Shown here in pieces: positions 1-12,290 of a DNA stretch of 64,000 nt. Both the position numbers and the translations under genes were made by a program. Source of the stretch: Cheiracanthium punctorium. Its lineage: Eukaryota; Arthropoda; Arachnida; Araneae; Cheiracanthiidae. Position 1 is the first letter of the stretch. Every line of letters starts with the position of its first letter. The stretch is taken from the NCBI GenBank assembly GCA_038373885.1, contig JAWZYV010019969.1, positions 868,001 through 932,000 of the forward strand, in the 5' to 3' direction. Below the pieces are notes generated by a model, which saw only the letters and a program-made list of their open reading frames with translations, did no database searches and was not told where the DNA came from.

Positions 1-157
1 ATCATTTTAAATACTGTTTGGAATGTGCATCATAAAACATGAATGAACCGTGTTTGTATTTCTTGTTCAACAAAACCGTTCTCCAGAGTTGAAATCGAGA
101 TTAAAATCTCTTATCGAATATATAAAATCGCTTATCTGTTTAACAATCTTCGTCAGG

Positions 158-189
<32 letters not shown>

Positions 190-1025
190 CGTGTGTGTAC
201 TCTATCTATACTTCAACTTTATAAATATCATTTGGAAAGTGTATCATAATAGTGTACAGTATATGTGTTCCCTATTCCATAAAGCACACTTTCGGATTTG
301 AAACCTACATTAAATTTGACTTCTACAATCTTCGCCAGGTATATTCTAACTATAATTTTTTCCTTTGTAATAAACTGGGGCAATAGCAAGCTTCTAGCCA
401 ATTTTGATGATTTAAAGAATTTTGAAAATCTGGATCTCTGAAAGTCTACCGAGCAAATTCTGATTTTAAATTGTAGGAAATTTTACCTAGTTTAACAATA
501 TATATGGTCGTTTTTGTGGAAAACGTACTTGTTTATGGTCAAATTGCGAATAAAAAAGACAAAAAGTGCGAAAATGTAGAACTTCTGGGGATATATTCAC
601 TCGCGATCTACGGGGCTGCCGATGCTAAAAACTTGGATTTTGCATCCAGTTTTCGACATCAAGCTGTGTTGAGTTTTGAAGACTTATTTTTGGGCACCAA
701 ACTAGGCGATCAATTATCAAAATTCGCAAACCTTGGTGAATTTCAACATTTTATTCTCCTTCCTTCCCTCCTTCGCGCTATATTGCAATCGAATGTACTG
801 TTCAGAAATTAGTACATACACACGAAAAAAAAAACCTATTCGAGAGAGTGTCTCACCATGACTCATCGTACAGACAATTTATATCGACGGTAAAAAACAT
901 GATTGATTTTAACACTACTGTAGTGTTAAAAAAAGTAACCCAATTAACGTCGCTTGAGTTACCAGTTCCTCGTGACATAAACAAAGTACAAGGGTGGAAC
1001 GCTTAGGCTACTTAGATCTTCGCGC
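1..1025. other. AT-rich stretch, no gene recognised
   Basis: No coding homology seen. It holds a TA/TG microsatellite at 159-198 and a short perfect hairpin at 907-927 (10 bp arms around one base, TTAACACTAC / GTAGTGTTAA). An open frame of about 100 codons at 504-812 has no recognisable domain, no splice context and ordinary local composition, so I treat it as chance. Confidence 0.6.
159..198. repeat. (TA)n(TG)n microsatellite
   Basis: About nine TA units run into TG units with one C interruption. Simple sequence. Confidence 0.95.
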
Positions 1026-1410
1026 CTGACGTCCTGTATAAACAGAGAATAACAACTCAAGCTTTTATGTTATCAGTAAGCCTGCTTGATGGAATCATTC
1101 CAGTTTTATTTTCAATCAAAGAAAACTATTTAAAATTTCTGGTGACTTCTACAAATTCTAGAAGATATCTTAAATTAAATATTAAAATAAAAATGTCTTC
1201 ATCATACAAAATTATTCATTATGATCCATTTCCTCATCATATTATCGAATTACCTATGCTTAAAACTGCCAGTTGTCGTAAAATTAAATTTATTATCTCA
1301 ATTATTAATATGTTGTTACGTGTGAGAAATTAAAACTCGTACATGTAAGTACGATAATAGCTCAAAGGCTAGTAACAATGCAGTTAGGCTTTCTTTATCT
1401 AGGACACATA
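1026..1410 (+). mobile_element. CAACACC-family MITE, diverged copy 1
   Basis: Matches the 427 bp reference copy at 40649-41075 along its length, including the 'ctatttaaaatttctggtg' block near 1124 and the terminal 'ctttctttatctagga' near 1390. Both ends are decayed. The sequence just downstream (1411-1815) is also found downstream of the copy at 6062-6471, so this MITE was probably copied as part of a larger repeat and did not insert here independently. Confidence 0.75.
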
Positions 1411-1815
1411 TGGGCTACCCCTGACCGGATGTGGCCTTCCACGTCTTTTGATCCGGCTCGCGGAACATATTACATTCCCTAATAAATCCATACAAACCAT
1501 TCAAAACCCCATGTAAATCCCAATTATGCGGCCGCGACTTCGTTTGCATTCTGAAGTTCGGTCTACACCTCTTTAAAGGTTATCTATACCTGATATAGCA
1601 GGTACTAATCTGACGATGGCCGTGGATATTACCCGATTTCAGAATCAGGTTTATATGAAAATAATTTTTGTAAAGAGTGCAGTGCCGATTGTTGAAAGAT
1701 TTTATTTTATGTATAATAAATCTCTTTGAAAATTCTGGGTTGTAAATTCTTTTGTTAAGTTCCTATGAAAATTTTCATTTAACTATTTACAACAAAAAAT
1801 GAAAGAAATACCGTG
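1411..1815 (+). repeat. Downstream part of a composite repeat (copy 1)
   Basis: Diverged but colinear with 6472-6800: both begin with CATATGG, continue through a block with GGAA.ATAT and GCGGCC/ACGGCC, and share a later block around 'ttctgggttgtaaattct' (1729) versus 'tttctggtctgtaaatta' (6752). A weaker third copy lies near 8610-8800. No coding content seen. Confidence 0.6.
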
Positions 1816-2125
1816 TGCGGGTGTATTTACGCTTATCATACCACGTGGGCTGGTATGACATAACTCCGCCTCTCTCTTATCTCTAATCGAACCACACACA
1901 CTTATGAACATGACCTGCATCCGGGATTTCAAAGGCGTGGGGACACGTGTACACTCTAAAGAACTCAGAATCGACGGCCTGATGTCTAGCAATTTACTAA
2001 AGAATTAAAACATAGCTCCAGAGCGCGCGTGGCAAGTAAGACAGAAAGGCAAAACTTACAGTGAAAGTACCCGCTTGAACAATACCCAAACTAGTAAAAC
2101 CCAAATTACTTTTTTATACATTACA
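1816..2125. repeat. Left LTR-like direct repeat (310 bp)
   Basis: Almost identical to 4305-4608: a handful of substitutions plus a 6 bp indel in a CT-rich run near 1868. Both copies begin TGCGGG and end TACATTACA, the TG...CA ends expected of LTRs. The high identity implies recent origin compared with other repeats here. No clear primer binding site follows; a run of nine C lies at 2131-2139. Confidence 0.7.
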
Positions 2126-4304
2126 ATATCCCCCCCCCGGCAAAAGAAGTCTGACGAGCAATATCATTGAGGTGGCCAGTCTCTCACTTGCGAGTCAGAC
2201 GTCCTTGCAACCTAATCTTAAAACTGCAAACTAATCTAATTTTCAAGTTTAGACACCTTAAATTTTTCTGACTAGAATTCTGGAGTTATGTTGTACAACA
2301 ATATAGTAATATAATTAAAGAAAATGGAATAAACATGGCTGACATTCATTTTCTTTGGCAAATATTTATGGCTTTGGCTTGCATGGCATAAAGTGAATGG
2401 AATGAAAATAACTTGGCAAAATGGTTGGCAAAATGCAGTTGGCAAAATGGAGTAAATTTATTTAGTGTAAAGGCAATGTAAAAAAAAATGTAAAAATGTG
2501 CGTAGTGTGTAGAAAATTTCGAAAACCCTAGCTGTAAAACAGCAGTATTAACAGGAACGCTTGCTAGAAGAATTTTTCAAGGTAATACAATAAATGATAG
2601 CCTGCATGAGGTACTGCATTTATGTGACCTGACATTTTTTTATTTCTAGCAATGTCTTGTTGTACTTTTCTTATTTGGTTATTACTAGTACTTCTTAACA
2701 ATCTGAGGGCGAATACTCTCCTCAAAGGTTTTATTACTAGTTAACCGTCTAGGCAAATTTAAATTTTATTACATGAAAAAAAATGGTTTGCATCATTATT
2801 CAATAAAGGAAATACTATACGATCATTTTGGCACACAAAAATTTTACACAGTAAATATTCAAAATAAAACATCTACATTAAGCAAACCTAATACAACGCA
2901 AGAAATTTTTTCATTTACATTGACACAATAAGTATTTGTTGTTTTCATTTAAGTTATCGCACCCGGGAGCATGAATTTGTCATAAATTTTCAAGTGACTT
3001 TTCAGTGAATAAAATGACAATAAGTAAATTAGAATTTGTGTCAAGTTGAGAGTCCCAATCGGTAAGTCATTTCAGGTAAATAATCAAATGAATCTAAACT
3101 ACGTCATAGTATGCAAATAACAAAAATTCAAATTTCAAATCTTCAGGAAATATAGGTAATGCAGTAGTAATTTAAGCATTAATTTAATAATAGTAAGACC
3201 CGTATAAAACTTCAATTGAAATAAAATATTTAACAACACAATTCAATTGTAAACTTACCTTAATGAAAATACTATATTAATTAAAACAAGCGCAGATATA
3301 TCAATACAATTTTTTTTTTCTTTCTTTTTTTTTTTTTTTTTTATCAACATTAAAATAGCACTTTTAAAATAACACACACAACTGATAATCATTTAAATAT
3401 AATACTCTAATGTTTACTTCAACTCTAAAAATTAAGTCGCTTACTTCACTTAATCAATATCCGCAAGTTAAAATCGTCATTCTGCAACAATAAACAAAAC
3501 AAAAAAAATCTTTTCTCGCAAGTTTAAGGCAGGCAGGAGAAAGGGGTTTGGTCAACATAAGCTGTACACGCGCACCACACATAAACAAAACATTCGGCAT
3601 GATGACGAACGGTAAAACTTTTCTCCCTCTAATTACTGTAAGAAAGAGGTGAGTTATATCGCAGCTGTCATGAGAGGCCAGGCGTTCCTCGAGGGCCCCT
3701 TGGATTGCAATGAAGGCAGTGAAATTTCGTCGATTTCCATCGGATTTTCAGAATAGCAGCAGACGTGCCGAAAAAAAAATGAAAAACGAGGCGCAGATTT
3801 CTTTAATTTACGTGTCGGCATCAGCGTCGTTAGTCGCTATGGAAAATTCAGGAGCGCAAATTTTTTCGATGGGCTTCATGGGAGGATTCGATGGGAGGTC
3901 AGGCGAAAGTAGTTTCATCAAAGCAGGGAATGAGAAAGTCCAGATATCTGCAGTCGGCGAAGAGGCAAGTCGGGTATCTCTGATCGGCAGGCAGTCGGCA
4001 TAGCTCCGCATCTCCGGCGTACTCCGCATCTTCCGGTAAGCAGTGTACCCCGTCTCCCGACTATTGAGCGTTAATTTTTTACAATTTAAAATTTTTAATT
4101 GGCACACAGGCAATCATCCTGTCGACTATTTGAGACGTCAGATATTTCAAGTAAAGTTCCAGAGTTAAGGCAAATAATATGGTTTATTGAACATTATCTT
4201 TTAAGTTACAATATAGAATGAGAAGAGGGGAGGGGAGACGGGTACAAAAATCAGCATGGACTAATTAAGCAGTTCCAGTGGCAGAAGTCCTTCGATTTTC
4301 GATC
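2126..4304. mobile_element. Non-coding interior of an LTR-like element
   Basis: This 2.18 kb interior has no gag or pol homology in any frame, so if the flanking repeats are LTRs it is a non-autonomous (LARD-like) element. It contains a T-rich tract at 3309-3342, a short cluster of TTGGCAAAATG units near 2415-2452, and a more GC-rich block at about 3640-4060 whose overlapping open frames on both strands show no known domain. A purine tract (GAAGAGGGGAGGGGAGACGG) lies near 4220-4240, about 60 bp upstream of the right repeat, further than a normal polypurine tract. Classification is therefore tentative. Confidence 0.45.
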
Positions 4305-4608
4305 TGCGGGAGTATTTACGTTCATCATACCACGTGGTCTGGTATGACATAACTCTCTCTTATCTCTAATCGAACCACACACACTTATGAACATGACCTG
4401 CATCCGGGATTACAAAGGCGTGGGGACACGTGTACACTCTAAAGAACTCAGAATCGACGGCCTGATGTCTAGCAATTAACTAAAGAATTAAAACATAGCT
4501 CCAGAGCGCGCGTGGCAAGTAAGACAGAAAAGCAAAACTTACAGTGAAAGTACCCGCTTGAACAATACCCAAACTAGTAAAACCCAAATTACCTTTTTAT
4601 ACATTACA
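4305..4608. repeat. Right LTR-like direct repeat (304 bp)
   Basis: Partner of 1816-2125. Flanks are TATAT on the right and CCGTG at the left of the other copy, so no target site duplication is preserved. Confidence 0.7.
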
Positions 4609-6061
4609 TATATATATATATCTTTATCCAAAAAATATTCCTTTATAATAAAGAGTATAATTTCACTATAGACTCTAGTTATAAAACAAATTCACAGTAC
4701 AGTCAGAAAACAGAAATGCAATCATCGTTAAAGCAGCTGTGAGATATAATTAAAGCAGCAACCAAACTTATTTACATGAAAAGGGTAAATAGTATTTACA
4801 GTTCACACATCTTTGAGTGGAGATATCAGAACTTCATTTGTTTTACAACATCTACGAGATTTTTATAATCCAATCATGAGAAACTATGCCCATTACAGCA
4901 AAATCTTTACCGAAAACATCCCCTCCATATTTGGATTTAATTTATTTCACAACTCTGAATATGAAAAAAATGCCTTTGGTATTCGGATATAAAATAAAAT
5001 TATCCCAAGCGAATACACCCGAGAGGTAAGCTTCGTCGTGCCCACAGCATTAATTCAGCACCCACAGAAAAAATGGCTTAGTATTAAGTAAAATACTGTA
5101 CTCCAATTATCTGCGCTCTTCTGTTACATGCGTAATCTGACGATATTTTCGTACTTTTTAAAGATCTTAACTCCAACTTGAACTGCAGCCAGAATAAGCA
5201 CTGAACGTATTGCATTCAAAACTGTCAAAATCCGCTTTGTGTGTATTATTTTGATTACCAGCGGGAGTGACTCGGAGACATTTCATTAGTCGAAGCTCAG
5301 AGGTGCCAGAAGGAGAAAGGAAAATGCCTTTTTAGAAGTAGACTTCAGAAGATTCACAGATAATTTTCGTTTTTTAACAGAACTTCCGTTAAAAAACAGA
5401 AAAAAATGCTTTATTCAGCAATGAGGGAGATTCTACTGTGAAAATCATGCTGATATTATATCTGCGGAAATTCAGATTTTTTATAGCAGCAAAAGATCTA
5501 AATGTGCACTGCTGCTGACCGTGAGAAATTCGAACATCTCAAATAAAGGCATGGTATTTTTATAACTAGTTGCTTTTTTCTTTCTCAGACCGTTTTGTCA
5601 GATAAGAGTGCAGGAAATAACGAAAAACCAATGCACATTTTAACAGTTTTATTCTTAGCATTAATGCCCACAGTGCGTCTTTTCGCACCAAATCGATGGT
5701 GCTCTACAGTTTTGTAAATTTATTTTACTCCTATCTCGTTCAATTTTCCAGATAGAAATGCAGAATCCGCAGATTTTCACCAGGTGGTGCAGTATGCGGT
5801 TTCATTTCGTAGCGCGCATGGCTTTTTTACTATTATACCTACACCTATACACCACTTTTATTAATATAGCAGCAATCATTCCGAAGTTAAGGGGGTGCAA
5901 AGGACTTTACTGAGCATACAATATAAAGAAATATTTTGGGGATCAGGATTTATGCACAAGTACAAAAATGAACGGAGCAGGAAGGGGTCCGATCTGCCAG
6001 TTAGTAGAGATATCCGTGGCGTCGTCGTACTTACAGGTTGTTTCTTATTCAATACCGCCAT
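4609..6061. other. AT-rich stretch, nothing recognised
   Basis: Both strands examined: only short frames, no transposase or domain motif, no long repeat to elsewhere in the window. A short TA run follows the LTR-like repeat at 4609-4621. Confidence 0.5.
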
Positions 6062-6471
6062 CTTGTTTTAAAGTTGCGTGCTTTTACGTCACTGTAAAAT
6101 TTTAAATCCTTTTAAGGGTTAATTATTATTATTTTGATAAAATAAAACTATTTAAAATTTCGGTAAATGATACAAATTTTAGAATATATCTTAAGGATAA
6201 AAATTAAAATACCTTTCTGATAAAAAATAATTAATTGTGATCTATTTCTATATCATTTTATATAATTAGTGATAGTTGAAAATTCCTATTTGCTGTAAAT
6301 TTTAATTTTCTATCTTAAATCATTAAAATATTGTATGCGGGAGTAAATTCACCACAAACTTTGAATAGGTTTCTTTGTGATATTAAATGTGTGATGACGT
6401 CACTTGAGTGGATCTAGTGATGACGTAAAAGGTAATGTTCTCAGGCATTGTATATCTAGGAGGTATTCATA
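6062..6471 (+). mobile_element. CAACACC-family MITE, copy 2
   Basis: Well preserved in the middle and right part, ending TATATCTAGGAGGTATT. It has a perfect TGACGTCA palindrome at 6395-6402 and the family block 'tctaggaggt' at 6457-6466. The left terminus is eroded. It shares its right flank with copy 1, so both belong to a composite repeat. Confidence 0.8.
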
Positions 6472-6800
6472 TGGCCAGCGGAATATATCAAAACCCGTAT
6501 AAACTATTGAAAATCAGATATAAATTCCAATACGGCCAATGATTTCGCTTACATCCTAAAGTTTGGCCCGGAACTTTTCACTGGTTGCACATACCTGCGT
6601 TAGACCATTGACAGATCGCCAAGTCGTGCGAGAATGGTTTTGACATCACCCTATCTCAAAATCGGTTTTCTTTTTTAACAAAATGCTTGGTCCAATCCTT
6701 AAGCACACCTAAATATAATATTTTTTTATGTACCTTAAAACTTTTTAAAATTTCTGGTCTGTAAATTATTTTGTTTATGTTTTATCATAATTCTTGTTTA
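6472..6800 (+). repeat. Downstream part of a composite repeat (copy 2)
   Basis: Colinear with 1411-1815; see that entry. Non-coding. Confidence 0.6.
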
Positions 6801-8033
6801 ATGAATTACGCCCCAAACAAGAAGAGAGGGAAACAAACGTACGGACATTTAGTAATTTTTTGGATACTCAAAAATGATACGAAGGGCTTCCTTTGCTGTT
6901 GCATCTTAGTCACCTTCCATACAAAAAAAAAGACCCTACCATTTGATCTAACTTAGGCTGTTTTTTCATGGCAAAATTACTGGACTAATAATTATTCTGT
7001 AGTTTAATTATTTGTTGTAATCTTTAGTTCTTTGTATTTTGCCTGGCCATTGGAAAAAAAAGAGAAGATATTTTACATGAGCTTAGCTAATACCGCTTTG
7101 AGTGTTTCGGTGTAGTAAGGTATAACCTTGTAATTCCAGAATTTTTTTAAAATATAATTTTCAAATTGCACATTTTGTACCAGGAAGGAAACTTAAATTG
7201 AAATTTAAAATTTCTGTATTTCTCTCTTTTTTTACGATCTATTTGAGCGCACCTTGGCCAGACACTTCTTTACACTACTTCAATGATACGTATATTAAAT
7301 TTTGTACCTCCGTATTGTGAAAAAGTTCAATGTCGAAAATAGAGGCCTGCGAGAGTTTCTTAAATTCAAGGGATTTTACACTTTTTTACATGCACAAATC
7401 CCATAAACTCAAGGTTTCAGGTCATCACTAGGTTTAAGGTTACAAGAAACAACCTGTCTCATTACCGCTTTGTTTCCGAACAACTGGACGAGGCAGGATA
7501 AAATCATGAGGCATCCATAACGTGACCATTGATTTTTTCCTTCAAAACGGGACATCTACTACTTTTTTGGCAATAGTGTGTTTATTTTCTTCCTCAAAGC
7601 GAGACATCTACTGTTTTTAAGGTAATAGTGTAGGGAGACTGAATTTACGGGTCTGGATATCTTTTAGTTGTTAAGAAAACGCGCGAAAAAGCTTTTGTTA
7701 ATGTTAATTTTAAAATAAAACGAAAAAACAAACCTTTTGCTAAAACACACATACACTATAGAAAAAAGTGCAAGACGTACTTTTCGGGTGGTACAAAGGG
7801 TAGGCCCTTCTTCGACTTAAAAACACCATCCGACACAAGGTAGGAAAATGAGAAATGTAAACAAAAGGACATGCAGAAAAAAAAAATGTAAATTCTCATT
7901 CGGAAGGAAAAATATTCTTAGAAAACCAGAGTGAAAGGGGAAAATAAAGGAGAGATCGGGAGGGGGTATAAGCAAAAGGGGAATATGAAAAAAAAAAGAA
8001 AGAAAAATTTAAAAAAGGGCAGGGAGGGAGGTT

Positions 8034-8067
<34 letters not shown>

Positions 8068-8329
8068 GGCACTGCCCTTGGATGATTTTAGATTTTTAGC
8101 TGCCTTTATTGGAATCGTTACCGTGGGTTGTTCTCTTTCTAAAAACGGGACATTACCATGTCCCAAATCTGTGCTTGGGGACAACGGGACAAGCCATCTA
8201 AAAACGGGACGTATGGTCACCTTAGATATCCACCGCCTCACTGGTTCATTTCACTGGAACCTCGAGGTTTTAAACAAACATACAAAGAATGATTCAGACT
8301 GCAGCAAAAGTGCGTGTACAACCTGGTAA
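6801..8329. other. AT-rich stretch with GGGAC-motif repeats
   Basis: No gene seen. Two clusters of CGGGACAT/ACGGGAC motifs lie at about 7521-7640 and 8146-8222. The first starts GTGACCAT (7522) and the last ends ATGGTCAC (8213-8220), which could be the two ends of a degraded terminal-inverted-repeat element of about 700 bp, but only 8 bp match convincingly. A T29 tract lies at 8036-8064. Confidence 0.35.
8036..8064. repeat. Poly-T tract (29 bp)
   Basis: Uninterrupted T run. It could be the poly-A tail of a minus-strand retroposed sequence whose body would be on its left, but no SINE or LINE body is recognised there. Confidence 0.9.
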
Positions 8330-8800
8330 GGTACATAATAATTTTTATTTTGATAAAGTGAAACCATTTAAAATTTCTCGTGGCTTTTACAAATTTTAGA
8401 AATATCTTACGATACAGATAAAAATTAAAATTCGTTTCTGATACAAAATGATCCATAATAATATTTTTCCTTATCATATTATATAATTAATTATCGTTAA
8501 AACTTGCCATTTGCCGCGAAATAAAATTTTCTCTCGCAGATAACTGAAATATTTTTACTCACAAATGTTTAAAATAGTTCTACTGAGCATAATAACGTAG
8601 AAGTCCTAAACTTTGCTTATCAGGAATACCCAATTAAACAATCAGGTTTTCAGGAATATTAAAATAAGATAGAAATCCAAATTAAGTACAGCCATTAAAG
8701 GCCTTATTTAAATTTATACTACAAAACTCTTTGAAATTTGTGACGGTTAAATTCTTGATTTTATATGACGATTTTCTTTATTACAAAACACTTGTATTCA
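8330..8800 (+). repeat. Composite repeat copy 3 with partial CAACACC MITE
   Basis: From about 8340 the sequence follows the MITE interior ('ccatttaaaatttctcgtg', 'ccttatcatattatataatt'). From about 8610 it resembles the downstream flank of copies 1 and 2. Terminal inverted repeats are not preserved. Confidence 0.6.
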
Positions 8801-8809
8801 ATTTACATA

Positions 8810-9307
8810 CTATAAAAGCACTTATTTTCGTAATTTTCGCGAGTCCGTCGCAATCGCGAAAATTAAAATATCCCGAAATACTTCCTTTTTGCTTAAAATA
8901 ATAATAAAATATCAGAAATTTTTCAATCACTAAAAATTTTATGATTTACTCCGCAGTTACAAACTCTTTCTTGAGAACTTTCTACCAGTTTGACTTTCTT
9001 TCTTTCAACTATTTCTTGGATATAAAACAATAATACAACTAATAGAATGCAACTCATTCACTTACATATTTACACCAGCTTCTTTGAAGCCATTCAAAAT
9101 TAGGAAGGGTGGGGGTGACGAAAGTTTGACTAAAAGGCAGTTCCTTTAAATGGCTTATACAGAATGGGTTCTATATTTTGGTACTTCGGGAATTTTTTAA
9201 CTTTCGGTGTTATTCATATAAAATTCACGAAATTTTAAGCTCGCTAAATCACCGATATCTTCATATTTACGAAAATCACGGTTATTGTAAATAAGTGCTT
9301 TTACAGG
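8810..9307. mobile_element. Terminal-inverted-repeat element, about 0.5 kb, non-coding
   Basis: The left end 'ataaaagcacttattttcg' is the inverse complement of the right end around 9285-9305, and the similarity runs inward for roughly 75-120 bp to a TCCCGAAATAC / GTACTTCGGGA pair at 8872 and 9181. No transposase frame lies between the arms. Target duplication not clear. Probably a MITE of unknown superfamily. Confidence 0.6.
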
Positions 9308-10159
9308 CCTATGGTATTAATTACTGTTAGTTCCATACACACGTTTGGCTGTTTCGTCTATCTTAACTGGGGTTAGCAGTTTGGCACCGGTTTGAATAGT
9401 TGTTCTAGTAAAGATCACCTAGAAATTATTTCTGCTTGAATATCTAAGGCATTATTGGGACACAGAATAATTCGAAATCTCCATAATATCTATAAATCGA
9501 GTTAGGAGGAGGAAAGCCATTTAACATGAAGTAAAAAGAAACATATATGTCCCTTAAAACAAAACTTAAAAAAAATCTAAACACGTAAAAGTGGTACTTT
9601 AATAAGGAAAGCAGATCGCTTTTTATCATAACTTGCAAAATGTCAAGATATCTTATTTTTGAAAGAAATTCAAGAAAATATAAATTTTTGAAACGTGTAA
9701 ACTGTATAACGCAGACGCGTGTGTTGTTAGCGACAAACTCTAGGAAAAGATCTCATCCATTATGCAGGCATAGCTGCCTCTCACGAGTTCTCTGTTTTCA
9801 TGTCGCACATTTAATTCCTTTTTGGTTGAAATTTGACGCGTTCTTTGAAAAGTATTACATGGCTGAAAGAAATCCACGTAAAATGTGGAGAAAGCCCACC
9901 TTCGCTTTCTAAATTACACTGAATGAATGCCCGTCTTAAGCGCTAATGTAAAACTAAAACGCAGATTTTTTGAATAACTTTAATGATAAGCAAGTTTTTC
10001 AAGTCTTCGGAGAAGTCAGTTTCAGGAGAGAATTAAATATCTTTTAACCCACTGCAAAAGACAGAAGTTATCAATTTATAAGATTTATTTATTTATTTAT
10101 TTATTTATTTATGTGTGTGTGTTTGTGCATGCTCAGCGATTATTTTTCACCTCGAAAAG
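9308..10159. other. AT-rich stretch, no gene recognised
   Basis: An open frame of 90 codons at 9640-9912 has no recognisable domain and is treated as chance. A (TTTA)n tract occupies 10083-10112, followed by a TG run. Confidence 0.5.
10083..10112. repeat. (TTTA)n microsatellite
   Basis: About seven TTTA units followed directly by GTGTGTGTG. Confidence 0.95.
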
Positions 10160-10355
10160 CATTTTTATTTTTAATCCTGGCAAGCCCAGACGAGGGACGT
10201 CTTCTGACGGGGAAGTGTCTGGGTCGGAGACTTTCTAAGGAATTCTAACGAGTATTCACGTTACATCTTTAGAAAACCGACTAAGACTCGGAACCGCTAG
10301 ATCGAGAGACGAGCGGCACTCCCGTACACTGGTCACACCGACCACAGCTGTTGCG
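10160..10355 (-). mobile_element. tRNA-SINE family copy (minus strand)
   Basis: On the minus strand it matches the SINE body seen at 10690-10905: a CGATCTAGCGGT block, then a TTTTCT... ATGTAACGTGAATAC block, then GTTAGAATTCCTTAGAAAGTC. Diverged. It lies within 350 bp of a plus-strand copy, giving a head-to-head SINE pair. Confidence 0.75.
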
Positions 10356-10689
10356 TTTACAAGCTTAAACCAAACGAGTGAAATTCGATAAGTCGGAGCG
10401 ATTTTAGAGCCAGTTTTCAAAAGTGAGCTTCTCCTTTGGGGGCGTTTTTCGATCACAAGAGCGGAGCGGAATATAACAATAAGCGAGGTCGGAAAATCTC
10501 GGAAAAAGGAGGAAGCGAGGAGAGGATTTCTTAGAAAAACGACTACTTACCAAGCACTTTCGAGGAAAAACCGGTAGGTTTCCATGGAAACGGATTGCTC
10601 CGCAATGTATCGTTTTTTTTTTTCGCTCTTTGGGTTTGAGTGTGTAAGGGATACTCTGCCTCAAAAGGGCACAGGTGTTATGTCACTTA

Positions 10690-10905
10690 AAATGGTAGAC
10701 GGCCGAAGTCTGAAGATTCTGTGTTCAGGTCCCATTGCGCGGCTGTCGATCTAACGGTCTGGAGTTTTGGTAGGTTTTTCTCCAGATGTAACGTGAATAC
10801 GGGTTAGAACCCCTTAGAAAGTCCTACTACAAAGGCACTCTTATCCTTGCCAGTTCGCCCTAGTGTAGCGTTGACATAATCATACAAACAAAATAAAGAT
10901 AATCC
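10690..10905 (+). mobile_element. tRNA-SINE family copy (plus strand)
   Basis: Head region 'atggtagacggccgaag', a degenerate box B (TGTTCAGGTCC), the conserved core 'gtcgatctaacggtctggag', the body block ATGTAACGTGAATAC..GTTAGAACCCCTTAGAAAGTCC, and a tail ATAATCATACAAACAAAATAAA. Core and tail recur at 13708 and 44755. Typical of a Pol III transcribed, LINE-mobilised SINE. Confidence 0.8.
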
Positions 10906-12288
10906 AGACTTACCATATCAGAGCGTTACAATAACGCCCTTGAAAACAATCAGTGGTACAACCATTACAATAATACAAATAATAATAAACTTGGTAATGG
11001 CGATCCTTAAAAAAACCAATGTTGCAGTTTTTAACGGTATGGGTAGTGAAGGCTAACATACACTTGTGTTCCAAGATCAATAAAGCGACAGAAAGATCCA
11101 AGAGTGCTTTTTACAAACTGTTTTATGCCTATGCACAACTTCATATTTTAACACGATATGTTGCAACGGAATTCTCTTTTTAGGAATGTTGCAGATGCGT
11201 AACACTGTGACATAAATAGCCTTAATTATGGTTAATTACAAGCAGTCAAATGTTTCAATTTACCCGGTATCGCCATTTCATTTCCTATCCCAAATAATAA
11301 TTTTTGCTGTAGTGAGTAAATTTTAAAGAAGCGAAAATGTCCAAAAAATAATTCCCGCCTTACAACTTTCGGACGACCTTTAACTTCCAAAAATTCCTAA
11401 AGATTCCTGAAAGACGTAAGAAAAGTAAAAAAAAAAAAATCGCTAATCTTTTGTTTTCAGAATTTCAATTAATAGTGGAAAGAAAAATTCCGTAGAATTC
11501 GGGTCATCAAATTCCCAGTACAATGCCGTCATTCTCTGTCTGCGATTTAGTGATTGATGGAGCATTCATATTCAAAAGACTGCACTTCAGATCACAGCCG
11601 GCACTTCATCATACTCTAGCATCTTCTTTGAAAGAAGAAAGAGGATAAAAGTCTGAATGCACTTTTGATCTCTTCTGTGTCTTCATATACATATACGGCT
11701 AACTGAAGCGAAAATATCAAATGGAAGCACTTATTTTTCTTTGTTATATCATTTGAACGATTAGACAACAATTGAACTGAAAAAAATGATTTTTATTATG
11801 GAATAATACAGAAAAATACAATAGCAATTTTAAAATAAAAAAGTTTACTAAAATTTCTGAATCCACAGCGGCTTACATGCAAATACATCTACCAATTACT
11901 GCACTTTTTAAGATGATCGTTCATCTAAAATGTTTTCGCATTCAGTATTTACCCCAGAAGGAAATAATTAAATGTTTGTTTAAGTAGTATATAGTAATAA
12001 CTAACTGGCTTGAATCGCACATACTGTATTGAACAAAAATTTAATTTTCTAGCGAGAACAACGAAAATTTTGATTATTTTTGCTAAAAATATTGCAATAA
12101 ATATTAAGAACCAAACAGGACGAAAGTAAAAATATTAAGGTAAATATTTTTCATTCGAAACTACTATTTTTCGAAATGTTAAAAAAAAAATCGATATTTT
12201 GCTTATGCATTGAGATTTTTTTTCAGAAAAATATGTTTGTCTAAAATATCGTACCGGAAAATAGCACCCACAGAGAGAAAGTCAAAAA
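10906..12288. other. AT-rich stretch, nothing recognised
   Basis: No coding similarity or repeat partner identified on either strand. Composition is uniform and AT-rich. Confidence 0.5.
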
Positions 12289-12290
12289 TA

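Noticed and set aside
504..812. 102-codon plus-strand frame
   Set aside because: No domain, no splice or promoter context, and length not unusual among chance frames in 64 kb.
7521..8220. Complete 700 bp TIR transposon
   Set aside because: Only 8 bp of the ends match and no target duplication; kept as a tentative remark only.
8032..8241. Frame ending in poly-lysine
   Set aside because: Made by reading through the T29 tract on the other strand; low complexity.
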